Assembly (NCBI RefSeq): GCF_022347725.1
Contig: NZ_JAKRGB010000006.1
Span: 62,001 to 126,000, forward strand
From: Ruegeria sp. Ofav3-42
GTDB lineage: Bacteria > Pseudomonadota > Alphaproteobacteria > Rhodobacterales > Rhodobacteraceae
Length of the DNA stretch: 64,000 bases
Direction of reading: 5' to 3'
Below, piece after piece: positions 62,680 to 64,000 of the stretch. Position numbers and translations under genes: made by a program. The notes below the pieces were generated by a model. The model did not search any database, was not told where the DNA came from, and saw only the letters and a program-made list of their open reading frames with translations. Every line of letters starts with the position of its first letter. The stretch's first letter is position 1.

Positions 62680-62708
62680 GAAAACACCCAGGAAAATTGG
62701 GCGTTTTC
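62680..62708. repeat. Imperfect inverted repeat between sdhB and the glycosyltransferase
   Basis: GAAAACaCCCA and TGGGcGTTTTC (one mismatch) flank a 7-base loop. It lies in a divergent gap, so an operator for one or both promoters is likelier than a terminator. Confidence 0.4.
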
Positions 62709-62775
62709 ATCTTTACAATCCCGTTTCGCACAAAGAACGTACGGGTTGAGAAAATGGCTGGGTGCAGGACCGCAA

Positions 62776-63831
62776 ATGCCGACAAAAGTCGTCAACATAC
62801 CCTACGGAACAAAGAACCCATATCAGGATATGATGTATTCTGCTTGCGGGCCGGAATTCTGCCTGACCGGCCCCCGAAATGCACCTCTTTCCGAGTTTGC
62901 AAAGGCTGATTTTCAGCCCGATAAAGGAATAATTCACATTCACTGGGACGACCGCCTGTTTCCCGAGCCTGAGGCCGCCAGTCAGGAATCTGCATTCATC
63001 GCCGCACGCACTGGTCTGAAGCAATATCAGGCAAATGGTGGGCGTTTGATCTGGACCATTCATAATCAGTTTGCTCACTCCGAAGAGGGCGAAACGAACT
63101 ATTTTCGAGAGAACCGCCGGCAACTGGCGCAAATTGTCGATCTGATTCACGTCCACACCCCCCATGCCGGACAACATATGATTTCTGAGTATGGCGCCGA
63201 CCCAGACAAGTTGCGATTAATCCCGCATCCCAGCTATTTGGGTGTTTACGAGCCGGCTGCGCTGACGCTGAAGCGGCCAATGGCTATTCGTGATCACACC
63301 CGGTTTTTGACTTTTGGCACTATGCGCAGCAGCCGTCAGTTGGACCGACTTCAGCAAGCGTCCAAGAAGCTGACCAATCGCGGTTACGAATTTCACTTGT
63401 CGGTCGTTGGACGGGTGTTCCCATCTGGGCGGCGATTGATGCGTCGCATGCGAGTAAACCCCAACATTTCAGTTGTACCAAATCGTATTCCCGACGATGA
63501 AATTCCCAGCGTGTTTTCCCAGGCGCACGCCTACATACTGCCGTCGACTACAACGTTTACATCCGGCACAGCCATGCTGGCCCAAACCTTCGGCCTGCCG
63601 ATCATTGGCCCCGACATTGAACCGCACAAACAGACAACTCCGGAAGCTTGCCATGACCTGCTTTACCCCGTCGAAAGTCCAAGAGGTTTGATCCGGACCA
63701 TGATCCGCGTTATCGGAATGTCGAAGGAAGAGCTTACCGAAAAGCGGCAGGCTTGTATCGATTTCGCAAAGAAACGGCACCCAGATTGCGTGTCCAGTGA
63801 CTTAAAGCGCGCCTTGTCGGAACTGGTTTGA
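62776..63831 (+). CDS. Glycosyltransferase, GT-B fold family
   Basis: 351 residues from ATG 62776 with AGGA upstream (a TTG at 62746 is also open). N-domain begins TKVVNIPYGTKNPYQDMM and has IIHIHWDDRLFPEPEA and RLIWTIHNQFAHSE, typical of GT-B sugar transferases. The C-domain has FLTFGTMRSSRQLDRLQQA, ISVVPNRIPDDEIPSVFSQA and the nucleotide-sugar segment AYILPSTTTFTSGTAMLAQTFGLPIIG. It should transfer a sugar from a nucleotide donor to a polysaccharide or lipid, target unknown. No flippase or polymerase is adjacent. Confidence 0.82.
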   Translation: MPTKVVNIPYGTKNPYQDMMYSACGPEFCLTGPRNAPLSEFAKADFQPDKGIIHIHWDDRLFPEPEAASQESAFIAARTGLKQYQANGGRLIWTIHNQFAHSEEGETNYFRENRRQLAQIVDLIHVHTPHAGQHMISEYGADPDKLRLIPHPSYLGVYEPAALTLKRPMAIRDHTRFLTFGTMRSSRQLDRLQQASKKLTNRGYEFHLSVVGRVFPSGRRLMRRMRVNPNISVVPNRIPDDEIPSVFSQAHAYILPSTTTFTSGTAMLAQTFGLPIIGPDIEPHKQTTPEACHDLLYPVESPRGLIRTMIRVIGMSKEELTEKRQACIDFAKKRHPDCVSSDLKRALSELV

Positions 63832-63844
63832 TTTCAGCGCAACT

Positions 63845-64000
63845 TCACTCGGCGACTTCAATTGCGCGACCAGCAAAAACCGCAATTTCCTCCAGAACAG
63901 CTTGGGGTGTGCGTTTGGTGAAGGTTTTAAAAATTGTCTCGTGTTCCCCTTCGACTGGAACGCGCCCGACAAATCCCCACTCATCCCGATTGATGACCCA
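63845..64000 (-). CDS. C-terminal fragment of an unrecognised protein (continues beyond the window)
   Basis: An open frame on the minus strand enters at the window's right edge and ends with TGA at 63845. It gives the last 51 residues of a protein, beginning WVINRDEWGFVGRVPVEGE and ending VFAGRAIEVAE. I do not recognise a family. Its C-terminal helix is compatible with a folded protein and codon use fits the neighbours. Confidence 0.55.
   Translation of the reverse strand, partial: WVINRDEWGFVGRVPVEGEHETIFKTFTKRTPQAVLEEIAVFAGRAIEVAE

Overview
This window looks like chromosomal DNA from a marine alphaproteobacterium of the Rhodobacteraceae (Roseobacter group), probably Ruegeria or a close relative. 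The inference rests on high-GC, tightly packed coding sequence. It also rests on ethylmalonyl-CoA pathway genes (ccr, ecm) beside a LuxR/LuxI quorum-sensing pair, an RpoH sigma factor next to a ChaN-like gene, the complete mreBCD-mrdA-rodA cluster, and family-typical small proteins. I see no rRNA, tRNA, CRISPR array, prophage or insertion sequence. Most of the window is conserved core genome, so the interesting material is mainly regulatory.

Layout. 1-6300: the end of a metallo-beta-lactamase-fold gene, an FAD amine oxidoreductase, a small unknown gene, nadE, an exported MORN-repeat protein and a short-chain dehydrogenase. 6400-8214: leuA behind a leucine-rich leader peptide with two mutually exclusive RNA hairpins, ending in a clear terminator. 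8232-12570 (minus strand): a class III nucleotide cyclase with TPRs, a DUF2141 plus sterol-desaturase-family pair, and rlmJ. 12728-19295: the rod-shape operon mreB-mreC-mreD-mrdA-rodA followed by a hydroxypyruvate-reductase-like gene. 19300-22657: an M3 oligopeptidase and a Cys/Met-metabolism PLP enzyme. 22744-27213 (minus): rpoH-chaN-coaBC-dut-moeB, with an RpoE-type promoter in front of rpoH. 27314-30913: cobU, a cobC-like phosphatase, a GST fused to a Cys-rich module, and comM/yifB. 30910-33134 (minus): gshB, yraN, rsmI. 33223-38712: an LpoA/LppC-like lipoprotein, glnD and murJ.

38713-44181 holds a rhomboid-family protein lacking its catalytic residues, trpS, a branched-chain-aminotransferase-like gene behind a hairpin that hides its ribosome binding site, uspA, a DsbA-fold isomerase, nfu, tsaB and rimI. 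44341-49031 is a BMP-type (nucleoside-like) ABC importer: binding protein, double ATPase and two permeases, with a palindromic operator over its promoter. 49379-51066 is a TauE-type exporter and a TIGR02186-like protein. 51074-54989 (minus) holds a small ORF, luxR, luxI, a RecD-like helicase and an SDR. CtrA-type boxes (TTAA-N7-TTAAC) lie in front of both the luxR unit and luxI, and a lux-box-like dyad lies in front of the luxR unit. 55198-60097 is ccr, a PlsC-type acyltransferase and ecm. 60217-64000 is an H-NS-like protein, deoD, two small proteins, sdhB without adjacent sdhA, a glycosyltransferase and the tail of an unrecognised gene.

The genes together describe a rod-shaped heterotroph that assimilates C2 units through the ethylmalonyl-CoA pathway and signals with acyl-homoserine lactones. 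It probably mounts an RpoE/RpoH oxidative-stress response and scavenges nucleosides. The best candidates for new biology are the luxR/luxI control region with its overlapping small ORF, the ribosome-binding-site-sequestering hairpins before the aminotransferase and comM, the leuA leader, and the catalytically dead rhomboid. All assignments come from reading the sequence; no database search was run.
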